DNA of 58,427 nucleotides. Origin: Bacteroidales bacterium (GTDB lineage: Bacteria; Bacteroidota; Bacteroidia; Bacteroidales; UBA932). Positions 37,331 through 45,810 of this stretch are shown one piece after another. The stretch covers positions 1 to 58,427 of the forward strand of contig JAFQHE010000004.1 in NCBI GenBank assembly GCA_017398125.1, in the 5' to 3' direction. Under the pieces are notes generated by a model, which made no database searches, was not told the DNA's origin, and saw only the letters and a program-made list of their open reading frames with translations. The position numbers and the translations under genes were made by a program. The first letter of the stretch is position 1. Every line of letters starts with the position of its first letter.

Positions 37331-39670
37331 TTAAAAATAGTAGCCCAAATTCAGATAGAAACCCACTTTGTTGTTATAGTCAGACCAGTGGCAGTTGGCA
37401 CTGATCGGCCCGAGAGGGGTTTCATACGCATACTTAATTCCTACGCCCCAATGACCGCGTCCGTGATCATTGAACAGATAGTCAAATGACTCTCCATTGC
37501 GCATATAGTTTACAATGCCATACAGATAGTGCTTGTTGCCTATGCGTCCGCGCAAATCAATGCGGCCAACAATAATATTTGACTCAAACATGTCGGCATA
37601 ATTGATTCCTACAAATGGAATCTGCTGTGATATGTACCGGCCATATTCCGAACCACCTGCATAGTTCATATACGGAAGATACTTCTCATCACCAATCATT
37701 GAACGGTAGAAGAGACTCGGCAACATTGTCAGCCTATCGGTGAGGGGAATTGCCCCTGACACATTCAGTTTCAAGTTTGTAAAGAAGCTGTTACCTTTAT
37801 TGAATCCCGACTGGAAAAATACCACCTCAGCATCAAAAGCCATACCTCTTGAAGGGAAAATACGCTTGTCCCGGCTATCCATTCGGGTATTGACAAAATA
37901 GCTCAGGAAGTTCTCTGCATCAAGATCATCCTTAGTAACCTCATCGGCACTTGACAGATAGTGCTTGTAGTTGAATGATTCATATCTGACACCACCTGAG
38001 AAATCAAAATTCCTGAGATAGATATTGGAGATTGAAGCCTCAACCTTATTGTAATTGTATGACATATAGTCTGAGAATACCCCCTTGTCATATATGTTCA
38101 TATCTGTTGACTTGAACATATATGAAAGATTTACTTTAGGGAAACTTTTGAAGATGTATGAGTAATCTGCCTTGACATAGGCATTGTAGCTCAGCCTTGT
38201 TGTAATGGCAAGCCTTGAGCCGAAGAGATCTCTGGTATGGATTCCCAGATGGAGCAGGATTGCGGCAGCCTCCTCACTGTCAAAACGGGCACCTACAGCC
38301 AGAATATTGGCCGGTCCCTTCACAAAATCAAGTATAAGTCTATCTTTTCCAATCTTTGTTTTCTGAAGTTTATAACTTACAGAGGAGAATGCCCCTGTTC
38401 CATAAAAAACATCTATGGCACTGTTTATATTTTCTCCCGACAACAAAGTATTCTCCTTAAGACCGGCTTTACGCAACAACCATACAGCATCTGATTCACT
38501 TACGCCATTCACCACAATCTCGCCTATCCTATAGCTCTGCCTGTTGGTCTCCCTCGCCGGCACATACTTCCGGCTTTTGCCTACAGCCGGATACTTCTGC
38601 TGCAGCTGCGCTATATGGGCAAAACTTCCTTTCGCAGCCACACCGGCCACATATCCGTTGATAATGAGAGAATCTATGGCATTTGGGGTAAAACTGAACA
38701 TCCCATACTTGGTCACATCGGGCTTTACAAGCACATCTGCCAGTTTGAGATTTGCCTCAAAGCGGTCATTACCCATCAGTCCAATTATCTGGTTGAAGAT
38801 TTGAGGAAGCGAATTGAGCTCTTCCGTTGTCCTAAGATCATTCTGTATATCTACTCCGATTATAATATCCGCGCCCATAGACCTCGCCACATCTGTTGGA
38901 AAATTATTTACCATACCACCATCAACAAGCACCTTCCCGTCAATCGTAACAGGAGTAAAATAGCCCGGAATTGCCATTGTGGCCCTTATTGCACTCGGCA
39001 TATATCCCTTATCAAGAATAACCTGATCCCCTGTAGAGAGATCGGTGGCGACACATGCAAAAGGTACCGGCAAATCTTTTTTGAAATCAATGGAATCCTG
39101 GTACCCTCCCGACAGTGTTGTCAAAAGATTGAAGACATTCTGTCCATTTACAAGACCTGCCGGAAACTGCGCAGTGGCCGGATTATCACTCTCAGCCCTC
39201 ATCTTCTTGCGCTGCTCCTTGCTGTTTCTGTCATAGAGTGTAGCGAACGGGAGCTTGAACAGATACATATCATCCATCTGTTTCTTATCAAATGAAAGAT
39301 CCTTTCTGGGCACACTATTGCTCAAAAGATAGCTCCAGTCAACATTCCTGAAGAGTGAATCCATCTTGTGCGAATTGTATCCCATTGCATACAATCCTCC
39401 AACAATTCCTCCAATGCTGGTTCCCACAACCATGTCAATCTCCACACCAGACTCCTCAAGAGCCTTTATCACACCTACATGGGCCGCACCTTTTGCTCCA
39501 CCGCCACACAGCACAAGTGCCACCTTGGGCCTGTAGCCAGGATCTTTGATTGCAGAGGTTGAATCAGCCTCTTGAAGCAGCATAAAATTATCTTCAAGCA
39601 GGGCTCCTCTATTGGCAAAAAGAGGAGAAACCAGCAATAGGGCCAAAATGCTGCAAAGAATATTTTTCAT
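37331..39670 (-). CDS. Patatin-like phospholipase with POTRA-like and outer-membrane barrel domains
   Basis: This 779-residue exported protein has a signal peptide (residues 1-19) and a patatin domain at about 48-255. The oxyanion-hole loop is GGGAKG (56-61), the nucleophile S85 lies in GTSIG, and the catalytic Asp D250 is in VDGGMVNNFP. A POTRA-like segment (YRIGEIVVNGVSE to FSSVSYKL, about 385-450) and a C-terminal 16-strand-like barrel ending in Phe follow. This is the layout of type Vd secreted phospholipases such as PlpD and FplA. The lipase may stay surface-bound or be released. Start and end are well defined. Confidence 0.94.
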   Translation of the reverse strand: MKNILCSILALLLVSPLFANRGALLEDNFMLLQEADSTSAIKDPGYRPKVALVLCGGGAKGAAHVGVIKALEESGVEIDMVVGTSIGGIVGGLYAMGYNSHKMDSLFRNVDWSYLLSNSVPRKDLSFDKKQMDDMYLFKLPFATLYDRNSKEQRKKMRAESDNPATAQFPAGLVNGQNVFNLLTTLSGGYQDSIDFKKDLPVPFACVATDLSTGDQVILDKGYMPSAIRATMAIPGYFTPVTIDGKVLVDGGMVNNFPTDVARSMGADIIIGVDIQNDLRTTEELNSLPQIFNQIIGLMGNDRFEANLKLADVLVKPDVTKYGMFSFTPNAIDSLIINGYVAGVAAKGSFAHIAQLQQKYPAVGKSRKYVPARETNRQSYRIGEIVVNGVSESDAVWLLRKAGLKENTLLSGENINSAIDVFYGTGAFSSVSYKLQKTKIGKDRLILDFVKGPANILAVGARFDSEEAAAILLHLGIHTRDLFGSRLAITTRLSYNAYVKADYSYIFKSFPKVNLSYMFKSTDMNIYDKGVFSDYMSYNYNKVEASISNIYLRNFDFSGGVRYESFNYKHYLSSADEVTKDDLDAENFLSYFVNTRMDSRDKRIFPSRGMAFDAEVVFFQSGFNKGNSFFTNLKLNVSGAIPLTDRLTMLPSLFYRSMIGDEKYLPYMNYAGGSEYGRYISQQIPFVGINYADMFESNIIVGRIDLRGRIGNKHYLYGIVNYMRNGESFDYLFNDHGRGHWGVGIKYAYETPLGPISANCHWSDYNNKVGFYLNLGYYF

Positions 39671-39809
39671 ATAAAACTCCGTTTCTAATTATGTGACAAA
39701 AATAACACTTTCTGTAAGAGCACTATAACCCCAAATGAGCCTTTTCTGATTCATTTTTCCCATTATCTGATTCTGTAACCGGGTTGAGCAGTTATAGTTA
39801 AAGTTACAA

Positions 39810-40838
39810 TTACAGTTCCTGCTCTTTCTTGCCGCTCAACATTCCACACGCGGCAAGTATATCCTCACCTCTTGATGCCCTTATTGTTGCAGTAATTCCA
39901 CTGCTGTTTATTCTGTCGCGGAACTGCTCAATGGTTGCCATTGGCGATGGGCTAAGCGGTGAATCCGGAATTGCATGGAACCTTATGAGGTTAACTCTGC
40001 ATTCAAGCCCTTTCAACATCCGTACCAGAGCATCGGCATGCCTCTTGGTGTCATTCACTCGGTTGAACATTGTATACTCAAAACTCACCCTGCGTTGGCC
40101 GGTAAAATCATATTGTTTTATTAGATTTATAACATCCTCTATATGATAAGCCTTCTCCATCGGCATAAGTGAGAGACGCTCCTGCGGAAACGGATCATGG
40201 AGGCTTATGGCCAGATGGGCCTTTGTCTTTTCAAGGAACTCCTTGAGTGCAGGCATTACACCTATACTGCTCAAGGTAATTCTCTTGGGACTCCATGCAA
40301 AGCCCCAGTCGGCTGTAAGTATCTCAATTGCACGAAGCACATTTTCAAGGTTGTCAAGAGGCTCACCCATACCCATAAATACCGTATTGGTAAGTTTGTC
40401 ACTCTCATCTATGCTTAGATATTGTGATATTATCTCGGCAGTATCAAGATTCCCCTTGAAACCCTGACGGCCGGTCATACAGAACTTGCAGCCCATCTTG
40501 CAACCTGCCTGGGATGAGACACATAGTGTGGCCCTGTCATCATCTGGAATCATCACTGCCTCTATGGCACTGCCTGTATGGCAAGGAAAGAGATATTTTT
40601 TGGTTCCGTCTGATGAAGCCTGTATGTCAATAGCCTCGTCTATACCAACAATATATTTTTCATTCAGTTTTTCACGCGCGACCTTGGAAAGGTTTGTCAT
40701 CTCATCGATTGACCTTACCTTTTTCTTATAGAGCCAGTCTGCCATCTGTTTGGCAGTGAAGGCCGGAAGACCCAATGAGAGTGCAATCTCCTTAAGTTGG
40801 GCCAGCGTATTTCCCAATAATTTCTGCTTTGCCATCAT
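39810..40838 (-). CDS. rlmN: 23S rRNA/tRNA (adenine C2)-methyltransferase RlmN
   Basis: This 342-residue radical SAM enzyme methylates C2 of A2503 in 23S rRNA and A37 of some tRNAs. The cluster motif CxxxCxxC is C113-KMG-C117-KF-C120. The catalytic Cys near the end is C331 (ILAACGML). Other landmarks are FVMGMGEP-like VFMGMGEPLDN, ITLSSIGVMPAL and LAISLHDPFPQ. A second Met at position 2 could be the start. The gene is divergent from recA, with a TATATTTG box in the shared gap. Confidence 0.96.
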   Translation of the reverse strand: MMAKQKLLGNTLAQLKEIALSLGLPAFTAKQMADWLYKKKVRSIDEMTNLSKVAREKLNEKYIVGIDEAIDIQASSDGTKKYLFPCHTGSAIEAVMIPDDDRATLCVSSQAGCKMGCKFCMTGRQGFKGNLDTAEIISQYLSIDESDKLTNTVFMGMGEPLDNLENVLRAIEILTADWGFAWSPKRITLSSIGVMPALKEFLEKTKAHLAISLHDPFPQERLSLMPMEKAYHIEDVINLIKQYDFTGQRRVSFEYTMFNRVNDTKRHADALVRMLKGLECRVNLIRFHAIPDSPLSPSPMATIEQFRDRINSSGITATIRASRGEDILAACGMLSGKKEQEL

Positions 40839-40936
40839 TTAGACCTTTTATATGCATCCCGAGACTCCAATTGCAATCTCAGGATGATTTCCGTTGAACT
40901 TTGCCGTCAAGTTTTACCCTATCCGGCAGACAAGTG

Positions 40937-40944
40937 CAAATATA
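40937..40944 (-). promoter_or_regulatory. Possible -7 box for rlmN
   Basis: TATATTTG on the minus strand fits TAnnTTTG and lies about 100 bp before the rlmN start. No good -33 box at the normal spacing. Confidence 0.4.
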
Positions 40945-41020
40945 ATGAATGTAGAAATCATTATGGTTGCAAACCCTTAAAATTCTTCAAAAGATTTACG
41001 GAATAATAAAAGGAATTTCT

Positions 41021-41028
41021 TAAGTTTG
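41021..41028 (+). promoter_or_regulatory. Probable -7 box for recA
   Basis: TAAGTTTG fits TAnnTTTG and lies 36 bp before the recA ATG. The upstream TTTAC (about 22 bp away) is a weak -33 candidate. I saw no clear LexA-type operator. Confidence 0.5.
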
Positions 41029-41064
41029 TAGGCGCATTTATTAATTTTTTAATTCAAACACATT

Positions 41065-42099
41065 ATGGCAAAAGAGAGTGCAGAAGCAGGAAAAAGTGTA
41101 GAGGTTAATGTAGAGAAATTAAAGGCCTTACAAGCAACGTTAGACAAGATTGAGAAGGATTTTGGTAAGGGAACCATCATGAAACTGGGAGACCAGCCCA
41201 ACTGGGAGGTTTCAACAATACCATCAGGATCTATAGCATTGGACCACGCCTTGGGAATAGGCGGTTACCCGAGAGGAAGAGTGATTGAGATTTACGGTCC
41301 GGAGAGCAGCGGTAAAACCACATTGGCAATACACGCCATTGCCCAGGCACAAAAGGGAGGCGGCATTGCAGCCATCATTGATGCAGAGCATGCATTTGAC
41401 CGTACATATGCAAAGAAATTGGGTGTGAATGTAGATACACTTCTAATCTCACAACCGGATAATGGTGAGCAAGCTCTTGAGATTGCAGACAGCCTTATAC
41501 GCTCAGGCGCAATTGACATCATAGTAATTGACTCAGTTGCAGCCCTTACACCTAAAGCAGAGATTGAGGGTGAAATGGGCGATTCAAAAATGGGTCTTCA
41601 AGCCCGCCTTATGAGCCAGGCCCTAAGAAAACTTACAGCAAACATAAGCAAGACAAACACCTGCTGTATCTTCATCAACCAGTTGCGTGACAAGATTGGC
41701 GTTATGTTTGGCAACCCTGAGACAACAACCGGCGGTAATGCCCTCAAGTTCTACTCAACAATGAGACTTGACGTAAGAAAGACCACACAACTAAAGGATG
41801 GCGAGGATGCAACCGGAAACCGCACCCGCGTTAAAGTTGTAAAGAACAAGATGGCTCCACCTTTCAGGAAAGCAGAGTTTGATATCCTTTTTGGTGAGGG
41901 CATATCAAAGATTGGTGAAATTATTGACCTTGGCGTTGAGTTTGGCATCATAAAGAAGAGCGGCAGCTGGTTCAGCTATGGCGAGAGCAAGATTGGCCAA
42001 GGCCGTGATGCTGTAAAACAGATGCTTCTTGACAATCCTGAGCTTTCAGAAGAGATAGAAGCAAAAATCCGCGAGGCCATCAAAGAGGTTACAGATTAA
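41065..42099 (+). CDS. recA: Recombinase RecA
   Basis: This 344-residue protein is a full-length RecA: ATP-dependent strand exchange and the SOS coprotease. Walker A is GPESSGKT at 78-85, and Walker B lies in [15 protein letters not shown]-binding loops L1/L2 are in the [21 protein letters not shown] and [28 protein letters not shown] regions. The C-terminal domain is present and ends in an acidic tail typical of RecA ([10 protein letters not shown]). The divergent rlmN gene and an upstream TAAGTTTG box define its promoter region. The next plus-strand gene, 70 bp downstream, is an AT-rich lipoprotein unlike recA in base use. Confidence 0.98.
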   Translation: MAKESAEAGKSVEVNVEKLKALQATLDKIEKDFGKGTIMKLGDQPNWEVSTIPSGSIALDHALGIGGYPRGRVIEIYGPESSGKTTLAIHAIAQAQKGGGIAAIIDAEHAFDRTYAKKLGVNVDTLLISQPDNGEQALEIADSLIRSGAIDIIVIDSVAALTPKAEIEGEMGDSKMGLQARLMSQALRKLTANISKTNTCCIFINQLRDKIGVMFGNPETTTGGNALKFYSTMRLDVRKTTQLKDGEDATGNRTRVKVVKNKMAPPFRKAEFDILFGEGISKIGEIIDLGVEFGIIKKSGSWFSYGESKIGQGRDAVKQMLLDNPELSEEIEAKIREAIKEVTD

Positions 42100-42168
42100 A
42101 TGAATTTTATCCTTACAGAATGAGAGAGGCTGACCCAAAGGTAAGCTTCGTTTGTTATTTACACGAAA

Positions 42169-43407
42169 ATGAAGATTCAATCAGCAATAAGATTTTTAGC
42201 ATTCCTGATACTTGCTTTCCTATTTTTAGAATGCAGGAGCACAAGTAACCAATCTAACAATCATAAAGCTATTCCAATTATTGATATTGGAAAACAGGCC
42301 GATAATAGAGAGATTGAATACTTGAGCAAATATTCAACCAATATTGACTATATTCCTTTGGAAACGTGTCAAGAAGGCATGATTGCAGATGCTCTATACA
42401 CAAAAATGAGAATCCACGACAACAAATTTTACTTTTTTTCACCAACATCAGACACACCAATATTATGCTTTGATTGTAATGGAAAATTTGTAAAGGAGAT
42501 TGGAGTTAAAGGAAGATCAAATAATGAATATATAGGTAACATCTGGAATGTAATAATTAATACTGACAATTCTGATATTACATTAATAGAAAAATCCAAA
42601 TGGTTAGTATACGATAGTACTCACTCATATAAACAAACACTACAAATAAATCATAACAATTTAAATCCTACTGAAGCCTATTACTTACGAAATAATCAAT
42701 ATGTATATTTAAATAGAGGCAACGAAAAAGAATTTTATTTCAATAAAGGCCGCATTAATAATATTATTGAGGATAAACTTATCATAATAGATTCATCAGG
42801 AAACAACTTACAGACAATTGGCATTGGTTATCAATTCATTGCCAACACTACAGATGCCAACACTATATCAAGACCTTCAATTATACAATCTCATCTATTC
42901 AGTACAGACGACAAAATAACCATTGTATCCAATAATGATACAATTTACGAATTGACTTCAACTCCGGTTCTGTTAAAACCAAAGTACAAGTTAAATTTTG
43001 GCAAGTACAAGAAGAACTTGAAATTTGTAGGCGCAAATATGAATCAAAGCAATTTATACTTTGATACAAAAGATTTTATATTCTTCACTATGTTGTTCCC
43101 AATCAAAAGCTTCCCGGAATTTTCACCAAAGTATACATACTCCTCATTTATATATGATAAAAACAATCAAAAAATCAAATCATTATTGTATAATGACACA
43201 TTTGGATATATAGGGCTCTATAATGATTTGGATTATGGCGCACCTTTCTCACCTCACTATGTTAAGAACGGCAAAATGTATCAAATTGTAAATGCCGACG
43301 AATTTATCACTATGGCCCAACTGAGCAAATCTGACAAAATGAAAAGTATTGCCAATAAATTGACTGAAGAAAGTAATCCTGTAATTATATCAATAACACT
43401 AATTTAA
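42169..43407 (+). CDS. 6-bladed beta-propeller lipoprotein, copy 4 (AT-rich)
   Basis: This 412-residue lipoprotein has a signal ending FLEC (Cys22). The entry segment DNREIEYLSKYSTNIDYIPLET and blade motif FVKEIGVKGRSNNEY match the other copies. The C-terminus KMKSIANKLTEESNPVIIS is the shared signature. Codon use is strikingly AT-rich (many AAT, ATA, TTA codons) compared with recA upstream and metG downstream, which suggests recent acquisition or relaxed selection. A Cys-rich exported peptide frame follows directly. The call is firm at family level; the function is unknown. Confidence 0.85.
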   Translation: MKIQSAIRFLAFLILAFLFLECRSTSNQSNNHKAIPIIDIGKQADNREIEYLSKYSTNIDYIPLETCQEGMIADALYTKMRIHDNKFYFFSPTSDTPILCFDCNGKFVKEIGVKGRSNNEYIGNIWNVIINTDNSDITLIEKSKWLVYDSTHSYKQTLQINHNNLNPTEAYYLRNNQYVYLNRGNEKEFYFNKGRINNIIEDKLIIIDSSGNNLQTIGIGYQFIANTTDANTISRPSIIQSHLFSTDDKITIVSNNDTIYELTSTPVLLKPKYKLNFGKYKKNLKFVGANMNQSNLYFDTKDFIFFTMLFPIKSFPEFSPKYTYSSFIYDKNNQKIKSLLYNDTFGYIGLYNDLDYGAPFSPHYVKNGKMYQIVNADEFITMAQLSKSDKMKSIANKLTEESNPVIISITLI

Positions 43408-43416
43408 AATCATTAT

Positions 43417-43665
43417 AAAAAAAAATTTATCGTTAAAAATCTATTTTTAATTTTATTTTCTATTTCTCTATTCAGCATTATTTTTACAACAGCCAAAGCT
43501 AATACAAATACGTGCAGCGTATCAGAAAATGAGGAAATGGTAGTAAGAGCCAAACCTTGCCCACTTTGCGGATGCTATAGTTGGTATGTAATAAGGGAGG
43601 ATATGGGACTGATTGCATGTTATAAATGCATAAGGTGTGGCGAACCTGATTTTGATGTATGGTAA
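43417..43665 (+). CDS. Small Cys-rich exported peptide, start codon missing or non-standard
   Basis: Right after the copy-4 stop codon the same frame stays open for about 82 codons. It begins KKKFIVKNLFLILFSISLF, a convincing signal peptide ending TTAKA, and continues with CPLCGC and CYKCIRCGEP, a pattern of Cys pairs like a zinc ribbon. There is no ATG before Met at 43537, which would leave only 42 residues and no signal. The natural start may have been lost around the nine-A run at 43417-43425, where one extra base would bring an ATA codon into frame. Either a decayed gene or one using an unusual start. Bacteroidales propeller lipoproteins are often next to small Cys-containing exported peptides, so a pairing is plausible. 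Confidence 0.45.
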   Translation, partial: KKKFIVKNLFLILFSISLFSIIFTTAKANTNTCSVSENEEMVVRAKPCPLCGCYSWYVIREDMGLIACYKCIRCGEPDFDVW

Positions 43666-43676
43666 AATTCCATGAG

Positions 43677-43715
43677 ATGAGGCCGGGTCAAAAGTAATTT
43701 TTGATCCGGCCTCAT
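43677..43715. terminator. Strong bidirectional terminator between the peptide and metG
   Basis: A 17-bp stem (677-693 with 699-715, one G-U pair) around a 5-nt loop; ATGAGGCCGG pairs with CCGGCCTCAT. It lies between convergent genes and is flanked by T-rich sequence on both exits. Confidence 0.88.
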
Positions 43716-43737
43716 ACACATTTTTGGATTACTCCCA

Positions 43738-45798
43738 TTAGCCTACGCAGGCTCCGTTGTCTACTACATCTGCAGGGGTTACAAAACGCATTCTGCCATT
43801 CTCATCCTTGGCCATAAGTATCATACCTTTTGACTCAATGCCGCGAATCTTGCGTGGAGCAAGGTTGGCAAGAATACATATCTGTTTGCCTACCATCTCT
43901 TCTGGAGTGTAGTGCTCTGCGATACCCGAAACAATTGTTCTCCTGTCAATTCCTGTATCAATGGTAAGTTGCAGAAGTTTGTCTGTTTTAGGCACTTTCA
44001 CAGCCTCAAGAACTGTTGCAGTCCTTATATCCATCTTCATAAAGTCATCAAATGTACACTCCTCCTTCTGTGGAAGCGGAGCATTTGCAGGCTTCTCGGC
44101 AGCAGCTTTGGCCTCGTTTGCCTCTTTTGTTGCATTGAGCTTGTCAATCTGCACCTGAATTTCGGCATCTTCAATCTTTGCAAAAAGAAGTTCTGCAGCA
44201 TTCAACTGGTGACCTGCTGCGAGAATCTCAGAACCGCCGAACTCAGCCCAACCAATCTTCTCAAGGTTAAGCATCTTCACAAGTTTTGCCGAAGAGAACG
44301 GCAAGAACGGCTCAAAAGCAATGGCAAGATTTGCGCACAACTGCAATGAGATGTTAAGGATTGTTGCCACACGCTCCATATCAGTTTTTGCCAATTTCCA
44401 TGGCTCTGTTTCTGTAAGGTACTTGTTGCCAAGACGTGCAAGGTTCATAGCATCCTTAAGAGCCTCGCGGAACTTGTAGTTGCTCAAATTATGCTCCAAA
44501 GAGGCCTTGATTTGAGGAATTTCAGCAAGCACCTCCCTATCTACATCTGCAAGTGCTCCAAGTGCAGGAACTTTGCCTTCAAAATATTTGTGTGTAAGCA
44601 CAATAGCCCTGTTTACAAAATTTCCGTAGATGGCTACCAGCTCGCTATTGTTGCGGGTCTGGAAATCCTTCCATGTAAAGTCATTGTCTTTTGTCTCAGG
44701 AGCATTTGCGCAAAGCACATATCTCAACACATCCTGTTTGCCAGGAAAATCGACAAGATACTCATGCAACCATACAGCCCAGTTGCGTGAAGTTGAAATT
44801 TTGTCACCCTCAAGGTTAAGGAACTCGTTTGCAGGAACATTCTCAGGAAGAATGAAGCCGTCGCCATAAGCCTTGAGCATAGAAGGGAAAACTATACAAT
44901 GGAACACAATATTGTCTTTTCCAATGAAGTGAACCATCTTTGTATCTTCGCTCTTCCACCACTTCTCCCACTCATCTGGAAGCAACTCAATTGTATTTGA
45001 AATGTAACCGATAGGTGCATCAAACCAAACGTAAAGCACCTTGCCCTCAGCACCCTCAACAGGCACAGGAACGCCCCAGTCAAGGTCACGGCTTACGGCA
45101 CGTGGCTGAAGACCACCGTCAATCCAGCTCTTGCACTGGCCATAGACATTGGTTTTCCACTCTTTATGACCATCAAGAATCCACTCTTTCAACCATCCCT
45201 CATACTGGTCAAGCGGAAGATACCAGTGTTTGGTAGGTCTCTTAACAAGTTCCCCTCCGCTGATTGCAGATTTAGGATTGATCAGCTCATCCGGACTGAG
45301 TGTGCTTCCGCACTTCTCGCACTGGTCACCGTATGCACCCTCAGCGCCACATTTTGGACAGGTTCCGGTTATGTATCTGTCGGCGAGGAAAGTGTTTGCC
45401 TCCACATCAAAATACTGCTCGCTCTCCCTCTCAACAAATTTGCCGTCGTCATACAACTTTTTAAAGAATGCGGCAGCAGTCTTGTGGTGTGTTGCAGAAC
45501 TTGTGCGTGAATAGACATCAAAACTGATTCCAAGTTCAGCAAATGAATCCTTTATGATTTTATGATATTTGTCTACAACATCTTGCGGTGTGCATCCCTC
45601 TCTCTTTGCCTTGATGGTAATTGGAACGCCATGCTCATCTGAACCGCCAATGAAAAGGACATCCTCACCCTTCAGTCTAAGGTATCTTACATAGATGTCA
45701 GCAGGCACATATACACCTGCAAGGTGTCCGATATGGACAGGACCATTCGCATAAGGAAGGGCCGATGTTACCAAATGTCTCTTAAATTGCTTCTCCAT
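43738..45798 (-). CDS. metG: Methionyl-tRNA synthetase
   Basis: This 686-residue class Ia synthetase charges tRNA-Met. The HIGH motif is HIGH at residues 22-25. A Cys4 zinc knuckle is C147/C150 and C160/C163 ([18 protein letters not shown]). The KMSKS equivalent is the variant KISTS (333-337), which is normal for this group of MetRS. The C-terminal EMAP/Trbp-type tRNA-binding domain ([19 protein letters not shown] to [13 protein letters not shown]) is present, after a short Ala/Lys-rich linker. It follows dnaG with a 12-bp gap, so the two are probably co-transcribed. Confidence 0.97.
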   Translation of the reverse strand: MEKQFKRHLVTSALPYANGPVHIGHLAGVYVPADIYVRYLRLKGEDVLFIGGSDEHGVPITIKAKREGCTPQDVVDKYHKIIKDSFAELGISFDVYSRTSSATHHKTAAAFFKKLYDDGKFVERESEQYFDVEANTFLADRYITGTCPKCGAEGAYGDQCEKCGSTLSPDELINPKSAISGGELVKRPTKHWYLPLDQYEGWLKEWILDGHKEWKTNVYGQCKSWIDGGLQPRAVSRDLDWGVPVPVEGAEGKVLYVWFDAPIGYISNTIELLPDEWEKWWKSEDTKMVHFIGKDNIVFHCIVFPSMLKAYGDGFILPENVPANEFLNLEGDKISTSRNWAVWLHEYLVDFPGKQDVLRYVLCANAPETKDNDFTWKDFQTRNNSELVAIYGNFVNRAIVLTHKYFEGKVPALGALADVDREVLAEIPQIKASLEHNLSNYKFREALKDAMNLARLGNKYLTETEPWKLAKTDMERVATILNISLQLCANLAIAFEPFLPFSSAKLVKMLNLEKIGWAEFGGSEILAAGHQLNAAELLFAKIEDAEIQVQIDKLNATKEANEAKAAAEKPANAPLPQKEECTFDDFMKMDIRTATVLEAVKVPKTDKLLQLTIDTGIDRRTIVSGIAEHYTPEEMVGKQICILANLAPRKIRGIESKGMILMAKDENGRMRFVTPADVVDNGACVG

Positions 45799-45810
45799 TG
45801 ATATATGATT

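Noticed and set aside
43522-43719. 65-codon minus-strand frame after the lipoprotein
   Set aside because: Antisense to the Cys-rich peptide frame and running into the terminator hairpin.
43738-45798. Degenerate KMSKS (KISTS) taken as loss of MetRS function
   Set aside because: The rest of the active site and zinc site are intact, and this variant is familiar in MetRS of this phylum.
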